DNA from: Leucogyrophana mollusca
Lineage: Eukaryota > Basidiomycota > Agaricomycetes > Boletales
Length of the DNA stretch: 58,093 nt
Assembly (NCBI GenBank): GCA_021014945.1
Contig: MU266509.1
Span: forward strand, 1 to 58,093
Reading direction: 5' to 3'
The notes under the pieces are model-generated. The model had not been told where the DNA came from and made no database searches. It worked only from the letters and a program-made list of their open reading frames with translations. Shown piece after piece: positions 46,112 through 58,093 of the stretch (position 1 is its first letter; each line of letters begins with the position of its first letter). The translations under genes were made by a program, and so were the position numbers.

Positions 46112-48144
46112 ATGAGTTGGGATCCCTTCGCTGCTACCAGGCCCTTCAATGGGAACCCTCTCGAAACGAAAAGCGACCTCGCAAGTTTCCTGCGTAACAT
46201 CTTAGACCCTCTTGCTGCTCATACGTCTTCAGGAGGCGCTCGCATCCACTTGGGTCACACCGCCACTCATTACGATGAAACAGCGGCTCAGCTAGAAGGA
46301 TTCTCTCGTCCGATATGGGGTCTCGCGTCGCTCCTTGCAGGTGGTGGCTCTTACGAAGGTGCGAACCGCTGGGTGAACGGATTCGCCAGCGGAACGAACC
46401 CGAAACATGAAGAATTCTGGGGGGATATGAGGAGTAAGGATCAACGAATGGTTGAATGCTCTGCCATCGGGTTTGCGCTGTCTGTCTCTCGCGAGAAGCT
46501 GTGGGACCCGTTGGACGATGCATCTAAGAAGAACTTTGAAGATTGGCTGGGAGGAATGAACGATAAGGAGATGCCAAACACTAATTGGCTCTGGTTCCGA
46601 GTGGGTATATCCATTCAACGAACTGTAACTGTTATTCACAGGGACGATAGGTTTTCGCAAACCTCGGCCTATCGAAAGTCGGTTCCGCGCGTTTTGACGC
46701 AAAACGAATGAAGGCTGACCTCGACCATCTTGATACTTTCTACATTGGAGAAGGTTGGTCTCGCGATGGCCCGGAGGGCGTCGTCCAGCTTGACTATTAC
46801 TCCTCTTCCTTCGCTATCCAATACGCCCAACTTGTATATTCCAAACTCGCACAAGCAGAGGATCCAGACAGATGTGAGGAGTACCGTAACAGAGGACGTA
46901 GATTTGCCCAAGATTTCGTGCACTACTTCGACCCCGAAGGTGACCTTGACACTTTTTTATACCCACCTCAGAAGTTTACCATTATGACCATCTCAGGGCG
47001 TCCAATCCCATTCGGAAGAAGCATGATCTATCGCTTCGCTATGTCTTCGTTCTGGGGAGCTCTCGCCTTTGCTGACGTGGAGCTTCCTGCTCCCTTAACT
47101 TGGGGTGTCATCAAGGGGTTGCAACTGCGCAATATCCGTTACTGGATGAAACAGCCGGGCGCATATTATCCGGACGGTACCCTTACCATCGGCTTTAATT
47201 ACCCCAACCTCAACATGACCGAAGCCTACAATTCACCAGGGTCACCATATTGGTGCTGCAAATCCTTCATCGCCCTTGCACTTCCTGAGTCCCATCCATT
47301 CTGGACAACCAAAGAAGAGCCATACCCTGCAGCCTTGCTCGGTACCACGGCAGTGCTCTATAACCCTCTTCATATCCTGACGAACGTCGGCGGCCACACT
47401 TTCCTGCTATCCTCGGGCCAGCAGTGTTCTTACCCCGTGAAGCAAAGTGCTGCAAAGTACGGAAAGTTGGCTTACTCGTCAGCGTTTGGTTACAGTGTCC
47501 CCGTCGGAAATCTCACTCTCGAAGAGCTCGCCGCGGACAATACTCTCGCCCTGAGCGATGACGACGGAGAGACATGGAAGTGCCGCCGAGAGACGAAGGA
47601 GGCCCGGATTGAGAATGGGAAGTGGCTCAGGTCAATGTGGTACCCATGGAAAGGAGTGGAGGTCGAGACTTGGCTCGTTCCGCCTACCCCTGAAGCGCCC
47701 CTCTGGCATCTACGGGTTCATAGAATCAAAACTGGACGAACCCTGTCCTCCGCGGAAGGTGGATTCGCTATTTACGGGCAGAGGGAAGATGGAAGGGCAC
47801 TGGAGCCCGTGCCGGAAGGCAAATTCGGGACGTACGAGGAAGCTGGAGAGGCTAGAGCTACCTCTAAGGCTGGAGTTTCAGGCATTGCTGATATGGGAAA
47901 GACATCAGGCAGGACAGGAAAGGCTATCCGAACGGATGCTAATTCGAACCTGGTTGTTGCGCGGGCTGTTCTGCCAACTCTCCTTGCAGAACACAAACCA
48001 GGGGACCAGAATATCTGGCTTGTTACTGCGGTATTCGCTTTACCAAATGAAGGCGACACAGAAGGCCCAGCAAAGGGATGGGAGGGGGAGTGGCGCAAGA
48101 GACCTTCTATCCCAACAGAGATTCAAAGCTTGATGCAGGTTTAG
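46112..48144 (+). CDS. DUF2264 domain protein
   Basis: Two exons (46112-46600 and 46651-48144; one phase-0 intron) give 660 residues, the usual length for fungal DUF2264 proteins. The N-terminal about 400 residues form the DUF2264 domain, expected to be an alpha/alpha barrel like those of some glycosidases; no activity is established. Motifs seen: [93 protein letters not shown], and [20 protein letters not shown]. The C-terminal part is beta-rich ([16 protein letters not shown]). No signal peptide, so probably cytosolic. No frame errors were found. Confidence 0.92.
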
Positions 48145-48327
48145 ACAGAGCATCCTTCCTCTCCCGATTGCCGCATCACACCAGGTCACATAGAACTCGG
48201 GGGTGCTGAATCTCGATTTCCCATTGTACAGTACAGCAACAACGAATTCATATGACTGGATCATCAATTTCCAAACACGTCAGAAGCTGAAACCAATTTC
48301 CGCAATCAACAAGAATTTACCTCTCAC

Positions 48328-48686
48328 TCAACACCCTGGGAATGGTCCATAGTAGTTGGTATATGTCTCCGTCTCTGTGTAGGTGCTGCTCGAGCCCTCG
48401 TACGTCCACGCCTCCGTGATCGTCTGGGTCGTAAGCGGGTAGCTCACTTCAGTGAGGGTGACGGTCGTGGTGTAAGGATACGTTGTTCCCGGAGCTTCGA
48501 TGAGCCCGGTGTATGTGGATGTGATCGTAGAAGTTACAGGGCAATTCTGGGCGGGCTATAATATCCAGCTTAGGCAATGATGCGGAGAGAACGAAAGGGA
48601 CTTACTGTCGCAGCGGCAGCGGCATCAACGACGCCCACTCCAGCGAAAAGAACGACACAAGCAGTGATGATATAAGTGCGACACAT
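48328..48686 (-). CDS. small secreted Thr-rich protein
   Basis: Two exons (48686-48606 and 48555-48328, phase 0) give 102 residues. The first 20 or so residues are a clear signal peptide (TYIITACVVLFAGVGVVDAA). The mature part is rich in Thr, Ser and Tyr: TSTITSTYTGL, TTYPYTTTVTLTEVSYPLTT, YTETETYTNYYGPFPGC. It has two Cys (NCPV and the final GC), which could pair. The composition suggests an O-glycosylated cell-wall or extracellular protein. No family is recognised. It is convergent with the DUF2264 gene, with about 180 bases between stops. Confidence 0.72.
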
Positions 48687-50163
48687 GGCGAGGGTCGTTC
48701 AGGTCTGAATTCAGACGAAGTCAAGGACCCATTTTATCCGACATGGAACGGCGCTTGTCTCCAGAGCTGGCCGCCATGTTAGTTGCGTAAGGCTCAATCT
48801 TATCGCGAAACCGCGGAAGTCGCGCTCTGTCAGCGAGCTGACTCGCAAGTGCAAATCCTTTGCGTAGTCATCGTGAAATATACCCCAGATGATTTGGTCT
48901 GTTCCTGAAGGTCGCCGATAGTCAGGCCCGTACCTGGGATGAGTGACACTGACATCACCGCAACATATTCGGCGTGCGTGTTGATGTGAGACTACAGCCA
49001 TATGGGCTAACAAGTGAGCTGAAAAGACCAAGTCAGGAATGAATGGGTAAATCGCGCATCAACCACTTGCATTTGTCACGGAACGATACTGCTATAGTTG
49101 CAATCAGGGACGGCGAAGGGGCCAAAGCGATCCGAAGTACTCGGGGTCGAACACAATCTGGACATGGGGCTACGCTACGCAGTTATGTTCTGAGACTGCT
49201 GGCAAATCTTTTCCCGCCTGGATCAGAACTTGACACAAGAGAGTATGCCCGACAGCCTGTGACAGCATAGCCAGAAGGAGAAACAGCTGAGAGAATGCGT
49301 GGAAACGGGATGTGGGATGGACCTGGGCTCCCTGCGATATGGTGGAGAGATGGTTATCCACAAGCCGAGGGTGGCCAAAGCGCAGGACCCGAAGGTGGAC
49401 GGGCGCGTGGCAAAATACTCGTGATGGAATCGAGCCAGTGTGTTGTACCTTTTGGTACGGCAGCGGGCGGTCGCCAGTGAACACCATAAATCATGCACCC
49501 TCCTCGGGAGCCCAGATACGAACAGCCGTATTAACCAGCTGGGTGCCGGGGACGCTGAGCTGAAAGAAATACGGAAAAGTTATTGCATTTGAAGAAACCA
49601 GGTGGATAACTATGTGCCGTTTGTTGATTGTAGAGGTTATTGAATATGCAGTTGCAATATAGGATAAGATATGTAAATGAACTGTCAAATCAATGGGCGG
49701 AGCAATGTATTCAGGATGCACGAAACAATTTCCGATCCGACCAGCGGAAAACGATGGGTGACGTGTTGATTAGCTTGGGCATACGCTATAGTGCTACTGT
49801 GTTAGTGTCTAGGAAAATGCTGAAGGGGGGCAGCGCACCTCATTGATCTATCGTGTATACAGGATGAGGTTTTTAGTGTATCGTATCATGTAATGAATGG
49901 CTTCTAGGGTATCACAATAAAGGGTATGGACATAAAAAGGCGGTCGTTCGAACTGTGCCAGGACGTGAGGAGATATAATTCGGAAGAACATCAAAACACA
50001 CCTTCACCACGTGCAGCACGGAGCTCTGCATCACAGGATAAGCCGAAGAGTGAGACGGCACATATATTAGGTCATATGATAGCAAGGGGCAAAGCAATCG
50101 AAAGCGAGGAAGCGGAGTAGCAGAACGGAGAGGCTATGAGAAGAGGGGAGGCCATTGATGAGC
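48687..50163. other. intergenic, about 1.5 kb
   Basis: No supported gene. The region 49560-49760 is AT-rich. It holds the promoter of the small secreted protein (-) and the 3' flank of membrane paralogue C (-). Confidence 0.35.
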
Positions 50164-53031
50164 TTAATCAACTTTGTTTTGGTTCCGGAGGTGGTGGTCA
50201 ACCGCGTGTGAAAGTGCAGTTCCACTGTGCCCGGCCTCTAGATCGCGAAGGCTCATGTGTGGACTGATGGTCCTATCCCCGCTGTCGCGCGTATCTTGGG
50301 TGTCCTGCGTGCCAAACGTAGTCCAGCTATACAGTCTATTCTTGATGTGCTATATTGCAAAAGAAGTAGTCAGTATGGGTCTGTTCGTTCGAGTGTCGTC
50401 GCCGAGCGGACCAAAAACACAAATGGGGAAGGAGGGGACCTCGACGAAGTATGGCAACGAGCAACTCACCCCGCCAATAGGCCTTGAATAGTCTACGAAG
50501 TCTCGCAGACTCGCAACACTACCTCCCTCACCCCTCCATAGGGCCTCTTCTTGAAGTCTAGGGTCAAGCAGACCATCAGCCCGACGAGACTCTTCGGTGG
50601 GCACTGGTGATGGCAGGGATTCCGGTGGCCAGGTCGGCGCCGGTAGATGGAGCAAAGTGCCATGGACATCGTATGGTGAAAGGGAGTTCGCGTGGGTCGT
50701 GCTAGGGAGGACGAACGGCGATGGAGGCGCCGAATCCGGGTTTGATACGACAAAAGAAACTACAGCAGGTCGAGCAGCATAATTTCCGCTCATTTCTGGG
50801 AGTTGCTCTAGAACCATGGGAGTAGTTTCCTTTGACGCCGGAAGGGGTGAAATCAACGAAGGGGTAAATGGTGGGGCGCTAAATTCAGGAGCAGAAGGAG
50901 GAGGAGGGCCAGATGCTCCAACGCTTCCAGAAGATCCTCGATCCTTACTAGTGCCAGTGCTAGATCGGCCACCACGTAATCGCCCAATGAACGCCTTCAC
51001 ACTTCCAACACTACCCTCGCCCTCGCTTCGACTTCTGCCATGCCGACTTTTCCTGTAGCTCGTGGGGGATGTTGACGTTTCGCCAAGGCTGCGCCTTCTC
51101 TCGGTATTGGTGTAAGATGATATGCTATGCAATGCTCCGTAGGAAGAAGGACTTAGTAATGGCCGTGAGGAGGTACTGAGCGTTGCGCCGTGTGAGGAGA
51201 CGCTCTGTAGTGCCGCATACGACGCACTCCTCGAAGCATCGTACGACGAGGATCCTTCCAGGGCATTGGCGAGCCCGTGAGAAGACAAAGAACCCACCGC
51301 AGGTCCATAAATACCTCGCGACGCTGCAAGCATGCTTTCGCTTTGCCGTTCAGCAGCACTATCATACTCGTAGGCACGCGACGAGCCGGAGGTTGCGCGG
51401 ACCACAAGCAAGTCCTGGCTTTCCATCGGGCCACGGGATTGAGAACGTTCTCGAGTGGTCGTGCGTGAGATCGACGAGGGGCCAACGCTATACGCGTAAC
51501 CTGCATCAGTACTTGCGAGGGGCACATATGCCGATGGTGGTACCGAGTCGAGGAGATGCGCCGGAGAGCGCGCCCGAGCGACTTCATGAGTGCCTAGTAG
51601 TCCTTGGTCCGACGATGATCGCTCGAGCTGCAGAGCAGCAAGAATATCCGCATATCTCTCCTCCATCGCTCTATGTCCTTCGCCTCTCCCTCTGTCCCCG
51701 CCCCTTGGATCATCGACCTCATCGTCCAGTGGGCCGCGCGCGCCTGTAAAATCCCTCCCATCGTCCTCTACTGTCACGCCGACAACATGGAGCTGACGAC
51801 GCCGACGTCGGGCGCAAAAGAGCCAGAGTACTCCGAACGCAATGGCCCCTAAGGCTCCCAGGGTCACTCCCGCGATAGAAGCAGGAGTGAGAGCAAACCT
51901 GACAAAGAAGCAAAGATAGTCAGAAATGGGCTCAAAGCAGATATCAGTCCAGGGGTACCAAAAACAGCCTAAACTGCATGGTACTATGGTAGGACAACAT
52001 CGCATTTTGAGCAAAACACTATGGCAACGCAAACGAGGTTCTACAACAGTAGAGACAAGTTAACTCAGTTCCCAAGGAGGACTCCGAAGATGCGTCAAGG
52101 CGCATTATTGAAGAAGACTTCGATTAGCGAGAAGAAGCGAAGAAGCAAGACAGTGCTCCAGGCTCGACGAGATTTGCGGTAGGAGCAGCGAGGCTCGGAC
52201 CACTGAGAGGGACGTACTGACCTCATCGACGCGCCAGGAGGCCTCTGTGTGCTCAGAACTCCTGTGCTGGCGGTTGTATAAGTGATTGCACTGCCAGATC
52301 CACTTGATGTATAGGTAAAAGTGGAAGTCCACGGGGAATTGAGGGGGGTAGAGGAAAGTAAGGAAGAAGGCGAGCTGTAATTTGTCGTCGTAGCTGGTGG
52401 GGGGGTTGTTTCGGGCGTTGGCACTGGTGATGAAGACCATGAATACGTGTGAGTATAATATGACGTGGAAGCAGAGTAAGAGTAGGTCGAGGTCAAGGTC
52501 GAGGAAGACGGGACGCCAGGGGACGACTGCAGAGATGACGATAGGCGCGTACTAGTGCTCGTGCTTGAAGTTGTGCTCGTAGTTATCGCGACCGTGCTAG
52601 TAGTGACGCTTGTGCTAATTATGGTTGTCGTGGTCGCGCTACTGCTCGAGATTGAGGTCGCGCTGCTACTGTTGGTCGCACTAGTACTCGTACTGGTAGT
52701 CGCGCCACCACCCGTGGTCGTGGTCACGCTACCACCCGTAGTCGTAGTTGCACTATTACTTGTCGTCATGATCGTGCTAGTACTTTCAAACGTGGTCGAG
52801 CTGAATGGGATCAAGCCGACCTTTTAACTCAATCAAAATGAAAATTTGCCGAATTTACCTGGTGGACATCGTAGATCCCGCAGTTCCAGAGCTGAGACTC
52901 GTACCCCACACTGTTCCGGGAGAGTTCGGAGGGTCGACACTGAGGGAAATGCTCGCAGAAATCTGCAGAAATTCATCGGCCGCACCAGGCGGGTTGATGG
53001 CACGAGATTTCCCATACACGCCGGAGGACAT
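50164..53031 (-). CDS. Ser/Thr-rich single-pass membrane protein, paralogue C
   Basis: Exons 53031-52859, 52800-52222, 51898-50470 and 50349-50164 join with phases 2, 2 and 0, exactly as in A and B, and give 788 residues. The outer part of about 250 residues has dense Thr/Ser runs (ATTTTIISTSVTTSTVAITT) and a membrane-proximal TSTFTYTSSGSGSAITYTT. The helix is IAGVTLGALGAIAFGVLWLF, then CARRRRRQLH. The tail has GPLDDEVDD, MEERYADILAALQ, GSVGSVKAFIGRLRGGRSS, VSFVVSNPDSAPPSP and SVASLRDFVDYSRPIGG. The last exon is NRLYSWTTFGTQDTQ, then SPHMSLRDLEAGHSG. It lies about 19 kb from A and B. The first exon start (MSSGVYGKSRAINPPG) lacks a signal peptide. Confidence 0.82.
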
Positions 53032-55331
53032 GCTTGCGCTGTCATGCAAGGGACCCTGGTGTAGGAGAATCTGTATGCGGACGAAGTAAGGAGAGTGATG
53101 GTTAGGAACAAGGCTTGAATGAAAACCTACGGATGATACAATAGCCAATTCGGACAGGTATTAGTGGGTAAGTTGGTGCTGCATCCGTCGTGGTCGGTCG
53201 TAAGGCTGCGTCAGAGGGAAAATATGGCAGTCTTGTTAGCAAAAGGGCTTAGTGGCACTGTAGCAGGTAGGTTGCCGAAATCCAGTGGAGCATTGCATCG
53301 AGGAGAAAACAAGCGTTAGCGCATGCTAAAAACACCGCGATCTAACCTCTAAATGAAAAGGTCGTCGAAACAATAATTAGCATGTCAGTTTTTGTCCTCA
53401 AAGTTGGTTGCGAACTTCACTCTCGGAACATTTGACCCCACGCGTCCTTGCCTTTTCCAACTAGCACTATCCACTGTTTTACACAAGCAGAGGGACACCC
53501 TCCGAGTCGGTGATAGGGTACCGAAGGCTGTGCTGGAGAGGTTCAACATGGACCTACACCGTCCCTCGGCCACGCGTGTACCGCAATGAAGGCTCCCCTT
53601 CTGCCCAGTTCGTGTCCTCCTGGTAAGAGCAAGGCCTCTGGGCCTAGGTTTTTCATACATAATGCCACGATAGCCTCGGATGTGGACCGTGCACACCACT
53701 GCATGTCAGGTTACGGTGTTAATAGGGAGGCGTTATCTTGCGAAGGCACGCATGAAGTTATCTTTGGATATGCACCTACAAATAGTAGGTCCACGTCAAT
53801 ACTTTTGCTGCTATCTAGCTGACGAGCACCCTCTTCTCGAGGGTCGAATGCTGGTTGCAACTACGACCGGCCACGTCGTCGCGTTTTGCTTCCGTCAGCG
53901 CCGCACGTGTATACTTGAAGGCCCATTTGCCCTTAGCTGTAAACAAGTTTTGCTACTCAGCTCGAATATCCGTCGCGTTGCACCAGCTTCAAACCCAGAT
54001 GATGTGAGCATAGCATGCTTTTACTTTGGAGCCGGTCCTCGTTGTCCTCATAGTGCCACAGGAGTCCGCTTCACACCAGCCATGATTTAATCGGATCATA
54101 GCCAGCATCTCAGGCTGACATCTGGCACCATGAGTTTCTAGAGGTAGCATCACGGATACCCACATCTGATCGCTTCATGGTTGAGCTGGTCCTAGCCTTG
54201 CCTCATGTGTTGGGGGAGCTGTGTTTAGTCGGTGCACGGCTGGGGCTACTCTCCGACAGTAGGGCTGCATCCTCAACTGGACGTTACAGAGTATATTCGT
54301 CACTAAATGACAGATTTCCAACGGGATGACGTCACAAGTTGTTCCTTTGATGTCGACCCCTTGATCTTTTGGTCTCCGAGTCCCTCGTTCAACATCAGCT
54401 TTTATGCAGGAATGCCTGTTTTTTCTAGCGGCGAGAACGGCAGACACCGTACTGGCTGCCATGCGCCGTACTCCCATTACACCGTGAGTGTTCATACAAA
54501 AATATCGTAGATACAAGGATCACCTTAGGACGATCACTGGTAACGTATAACGATTTTCGTTCGCCTGGGGCACTGGTAGTAGTGGCAGTTCCATCGTACC
54601 GAACCCATCTATGTAGTACCTGTCGGCACCTTCGACTGCAGTGGAGGAAGCGGGGTAGCAAATACTGACTGATGCACCTTTCTACTGCCTCCGGAAGCGT
54701 TGTCTCGGGGCGGAGACATTTGATATGGAAGTTTTCACCATTCAAAGTCAGTCAAAGTCACACTAGAGCGTCTTGTTGTGCGACGCTACACATTCGTTAC
54801 GCCTTTCGGTCAATGGTTATCGTCGCCGAGGTAAGTATGTCAACTTTCCACATGCCAATTATTGCTACCTTGGGTCAGCAGCCTGTCCAGCGGGCAATCA
54901 GCAATCACGGGGGCTATTACATGTCACTTTGCGATGCCGTCACCTACAGTCACCTACCCACGTCCACGTATGTATCAAAGGGCCCGTTCATGGAGCTCGC
55001 CTCGGATCCATAAGGCGTCAAGAATGCACTGACCCCAGGGGCAAACGTCCTCTTCGTGGAAGTTGAACATTCGTGGTTGTCTGTGTACCTTCACTGTTGG
55101 ACGATGCTTTTCAACCCTGCCGAAACGCAAGCTGCCGATCTATATTTTCCCGTGCTTGTAATCCCATCAGACTGTGTGTAATCCGATCCTTGGATACTCG
55201 GAGCGGCTTATTCACACATATCCCAGGTTGCCATTTAGGTATGTTCCATGGGATCGCTATGTTACACATCACGCCAACCTTCTCGAAAGCCTGGAGATCT
55301 GCGCCCCACAGAATTTTGCGGGCGTCGCTTC
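53032..55331. other. 2.3 kb without a recognisable gene
   Basis: Several plus-strand frames of 60-150 codons occur (around 53680-54090, 54672-55013 and 55073-55330). None shows a known motif or joins cleanly by introns. It may hold degenerate sequence or an unrecognised gene. The right end is the promoter of the DUF6534 gene. Confidence 0.3.
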
Positions 55332-57303
55332 ATGTCCACAGTGCAGCCTTTCCCTCTGGGCCCAACTTACGGTGCAGAGCTCCTCGCGACTTTTGTTTCC
55401 GTTGCACTCTGGGGGACAACATGTATGCAAACGTGAGTCTGAATAGTTTGTCGACTGCTGGAGTTAACTCTGGGGGGATGCTACCCAGGCTACTTTACTT
55501 TATAAAGTGAGCATTTGGAGGACTGGGCCCGGAGTCTGGACTGCGAGTGACTGCATGCTTTTTAAGCTACCAAAACGACAAAACGGCTTTGAAAGCCCTT
55601 GTAAGTACCTATCCTTTGTCGACAGTAGCACCCCTCGTTTATTCCATGACGACGCTTCCAGGTAATATGGCTATGGCAAGCCCCCTTTCGTTTGTTACGC
55701 TGTCTGTAGTTCTGAGATGTGAGCCGGCTCTAGGGTGGTGGACACTATTCACGAAAGCCTCATTGTCCAAGGAGGTGAAGCACCCCCCTCGCACTGTCAA
55801 TTTATAACTTACTTATCGCTATTAGTCTACATGTCTCTGATAACCTACTTTTGCGACTATGGACGTGTCAAAAGTGTTGTTCCGTGAGTTGACATTCATT
55901 CGTACATTGATATGCATTAGACTGATGCGTCAAATCAACCACCAGCGAATTCCTCGTGCGTGTATATATACATCTCGGAGATGTTGGCTAGGCAAGGCTG
56001 AAGAGGTTGAGAACAGTGGCAGGTTTTTCTCACTGTGAGTCGTACCCATTTTTCCTGCTCGGGCCTATGATGACCCTCCCTAGTCTCTGGTCGCTCTACC
56101 TTCCCAGTTCTTTTTCACGTATCGGGTATCGAAATGTAAGCTATCTACTATCCGGAAATCCGTAGATCTGATGCCAGTGTTTTCCTCAGTTAGTGGCAAA
56201 AGATGGTTATTCCTCGTTTTGCTTGTAAGCCGATTCTACGGACATCCGGCTTTAAACTGATGGGTTATTTACACGATGAGGCCCCAGCAGCAGCGTTCGA
56301 ACTAGGTGCGCCACCGAGTTCGTCAAACTAACCTTTCTGCAACTAACCTGACTACAGTGGGCGGTCTCGGTAAGGACTCACTTTTGGTCACCTCTCTTGA
56401 GAAAACCAGCTTAACCGTCGGCAAACTTCAGCCTTCATAGCCCTTGGGTAGGCAGCGGTTTTATTCCTTTTTTGCTGAAATTCGACCACACATCTCAGAA
56501 CGATCACACCAACTACGGAGGCTCTGGTCTCATTCACACCTGCGGTATGTTCGATTTATATTTCTACTGTGCCACCAGACTGATGTCCGCAGAGCGTTTT
56601 TACCGCCGTGCAGGGGACAGCGGCCGCTGTAGACATTGCAAATGCAGCCGGCCTCGTTTATCTACTTAGTCAGAACTGGGGGGGTGCCCTTCCCAAGTAT
56701 GTGGTATCTTGCATCGTGATCTTTACTTGGCTGACAAGCTTATGTCCGTGATTTGTCTCGCAGGTCCAGAAATATCCTACAGAGCCTTGTCATTTTAACG
56801 ATCAACACCGGAATCTGGACAGCGTTATTTGCAATATTCACCCTTATTACCGTAAGTTCCTCTAACAACACACCGCCAGTCCGCCTTATCTGAGCGTATC
56901 TTAGATCGTGGTTTACAAAGGCGATCTGATATATGCTGCACTCTACTTTCCCTTGTGCCCCCTATACTGCAACACAGTCCTTGCCAATCTCAATGCCCGA
57001 ACCTTCATAAGCTCACACCCGGGATTTGGCGATGGAGACACGCTTAACCCTGGTCTAGTATTCGTACAACCTGGGAGGACTAGCACAGTCGTGCAACCAG
57101 GGATTGGAGTGGTAAGGCAGTTTATGCTGTACCGTTATGTTAGTTGACGAGTGGGACTGTTCACTCAGATTGACCCGACATTGGCGACCTCAGAGGGTTC
57201 GTCGGAAGATACTCGGAACGAATATCATGTGGATCGACCGTTTCTGACGGCAGAAAGCGACAGGGGTGAAAGTCAGGAGATAGGTCGTGATTCTCCAATG
57301 TAA
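55332..57303 (+). CDS. DUF6534-type multi-pass membrane protein
   Basis: Agaricomycete seven-helix membrane protein with a C-terminal DUF6534 domain; role unknown. Many short exons. Resolved at the 5' end: 55332-55432 (MSTVQPFPLGPTYGAELLAT), an 18-base exon 55489-55506, then NYQNDKTALKAL, VIWLW and VVDTIHESLIVQG, with an apparent GC-AG intron (GCAAGC) between the last two. Next comes VYMSLITYFCDYGRVKSVVP. Later exons include FFFTYRVSKFSGKRWLFLVL and SLVILTINTGIWTALFAIFT. The DUF6534 end is YAALYFPLCPLYCNTVLANL followed by NARTF. The last exon, IDPTLATSEGSSEDTRNEYH to GRDSPM, is a polar tail. Joins between 55950 and 56750 are unresolved. Confidence 0.68.
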
Positions 57304-58093
57304 TTTTTCGCGTGGTTCTTGCTCGCAACATCGCAACATTGTGTGATGAGTTTCGGCGCCGCCGGCGCCGCGTGTGACGAGGCATAGCCAAGTACTGAGT
57401 AGTACAGACCCGTCGATCCACGGCAACACAGGAAATTCACCAGATCATGATGGTGGCCGAAATCAGCGACATGACCTGGGGTTGCGCCGCTGTGTCGTGC
57501 TGCATGCGGGAGTTGGAGCTTCGGCAATTAGTACTAGTATGTTTGAGTAGTATATCAATACTCGAATGCTACTCGGGACGATTTATCGCTCTATCGGACA
57601 CCAGTACGGATTTGGACCCGATAACAAACAACGGCTAGCACCTAAGAAGAGGTACAAGTGTTTGCGGTTGATGCTTGTCGGAAAATCCACTGAAACCTAT
57701 TGTCTTAGCTTGTGCAAAAATGTCGTTAGCTATGGGTTTTGATCGGCGTTGCTGAGCGGTATGGGCGAAATTCGTGGGGCTCAGTGCAGCGACGGTTCAT
57801 CCTGCGAAAACGCGACCATATCCGACCTTAGGAGTCTAAACTGTACGGGGAGAGCAGCGCCTATGTATGTCTCAACGCTGATCAGGGCTCGCAATGGAAC
57901 GAAGAGATAACTGAGAGCCCTTAACAAGGCGGGATTGAGTTGCGTGTCGGCGGTGCGCTGTTATGCAGAAGGTGCGTGAACGGAGTGTTCCGGTATCCGG
58001 AGTTTGGGCCTTCGGAAAAGTAGCCAGGTTGGTGAGAACATCCAGGAATTGGACAATCCGTGAAAAAGTCCGTGATCGAGTCTGTGATCGAGT
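57304..58093. other. right end of the window, no recognisable gene
   Basis: Short frames only. The last 25 bases contain GTGATCGAGT twice, 12 bases apart (58072-58081 and 58084-58093), cut by the window edge, so it may be the start of a tandem repeat. Confidence 0.3.

Noticed and set aside
52555..52827. Plus-strand frame of almost only Val and Leu (looks like membrane helices)
   Set aside because: Antisense of the Thr/Ser-rich ectodomain of membrane paralogue C; Thr/Ser codons read backwards give Val, Leu and Ala.

Overview
The window reads as nuclear DNA of a mushroom-forming basidiomycete (Agaricomycetes). Most genes are cut by introns of about 45-65 bases with GT...AG ends. The gene content also fits: a class I hydrophobin, DUF6533- and DUF6534-type seven-helix membrane proteins, DUF7330 proteins, a large RBR ubiquitin ligase, and housekeeping genes (CSN5, ribosomal protein eL20, cyclophilin A). 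Exon joins were made by eye from reading frame, splice sites and intron phase. Family names come from recognising motifs, not from a search.

Layout. 1-7 kb: a secreted type-B carboxylesterase (-), a mitochondrial oxidoreductase-like protein (+) and CSN5 (+). 7.4-13 kb: an intact class I hydrophobin (-), an unrecognised multi-exon gene (-), eL20 (+) and an RBR E3 ligase (-). 13.7-17.2 kb: three tandem DUF7330 paralogues (+). 17.5-22.3 kb: cyclophilin (+), a DUF6533 membrane protein (+) and a decayed second hydrophobin (+). 23.2-31.1 kb: two adjacent paralogues of a Ser/Thr-rich single-pass membrane protein (-). 33.1-41.1 kb: four tandem paralogues of an uncharacterised family (+) that share the HDVTE(D/E)DW core and the C-terminus QLFIQPL or a close variant, with a probable decayed fifth copy among them. 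41.4-48.7 kb: a DUF1275 membrane protein (-), a large disordered protein (+), a DUF2264 protein (+) and a small secreted Thr-rich protein (-). 50.1-53.0 kb: a third member of the Ser/Thr-rich membrane family (-). 55.3-57.3 kb: a DUF6534 membrane protein (+).

The main theme is local duplication. Thirteen loci belong to multi-copy groups: the 4+1 tandem family, 3 DUF7330, 3 Ser/Thr-rich membrane proteins and 2 hydrophobins. Within each multi-intron group the intron positions and phases are identical, so the paralogues can be modelled exactly. Two unrelated tandem groups, the DUF7330 genes and the HDVTEEDW genes, both carry PPxY motifs near the N-terminus, so WW-domain partners are a testable possibility. 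The best candidates for an undescribed system are the HDVTEEDW array and the Ser/Thr-rich membrane family with its conserved cytoplasmic tail. No CRISPR array, tRNA, rRNA or transposon was recognised.
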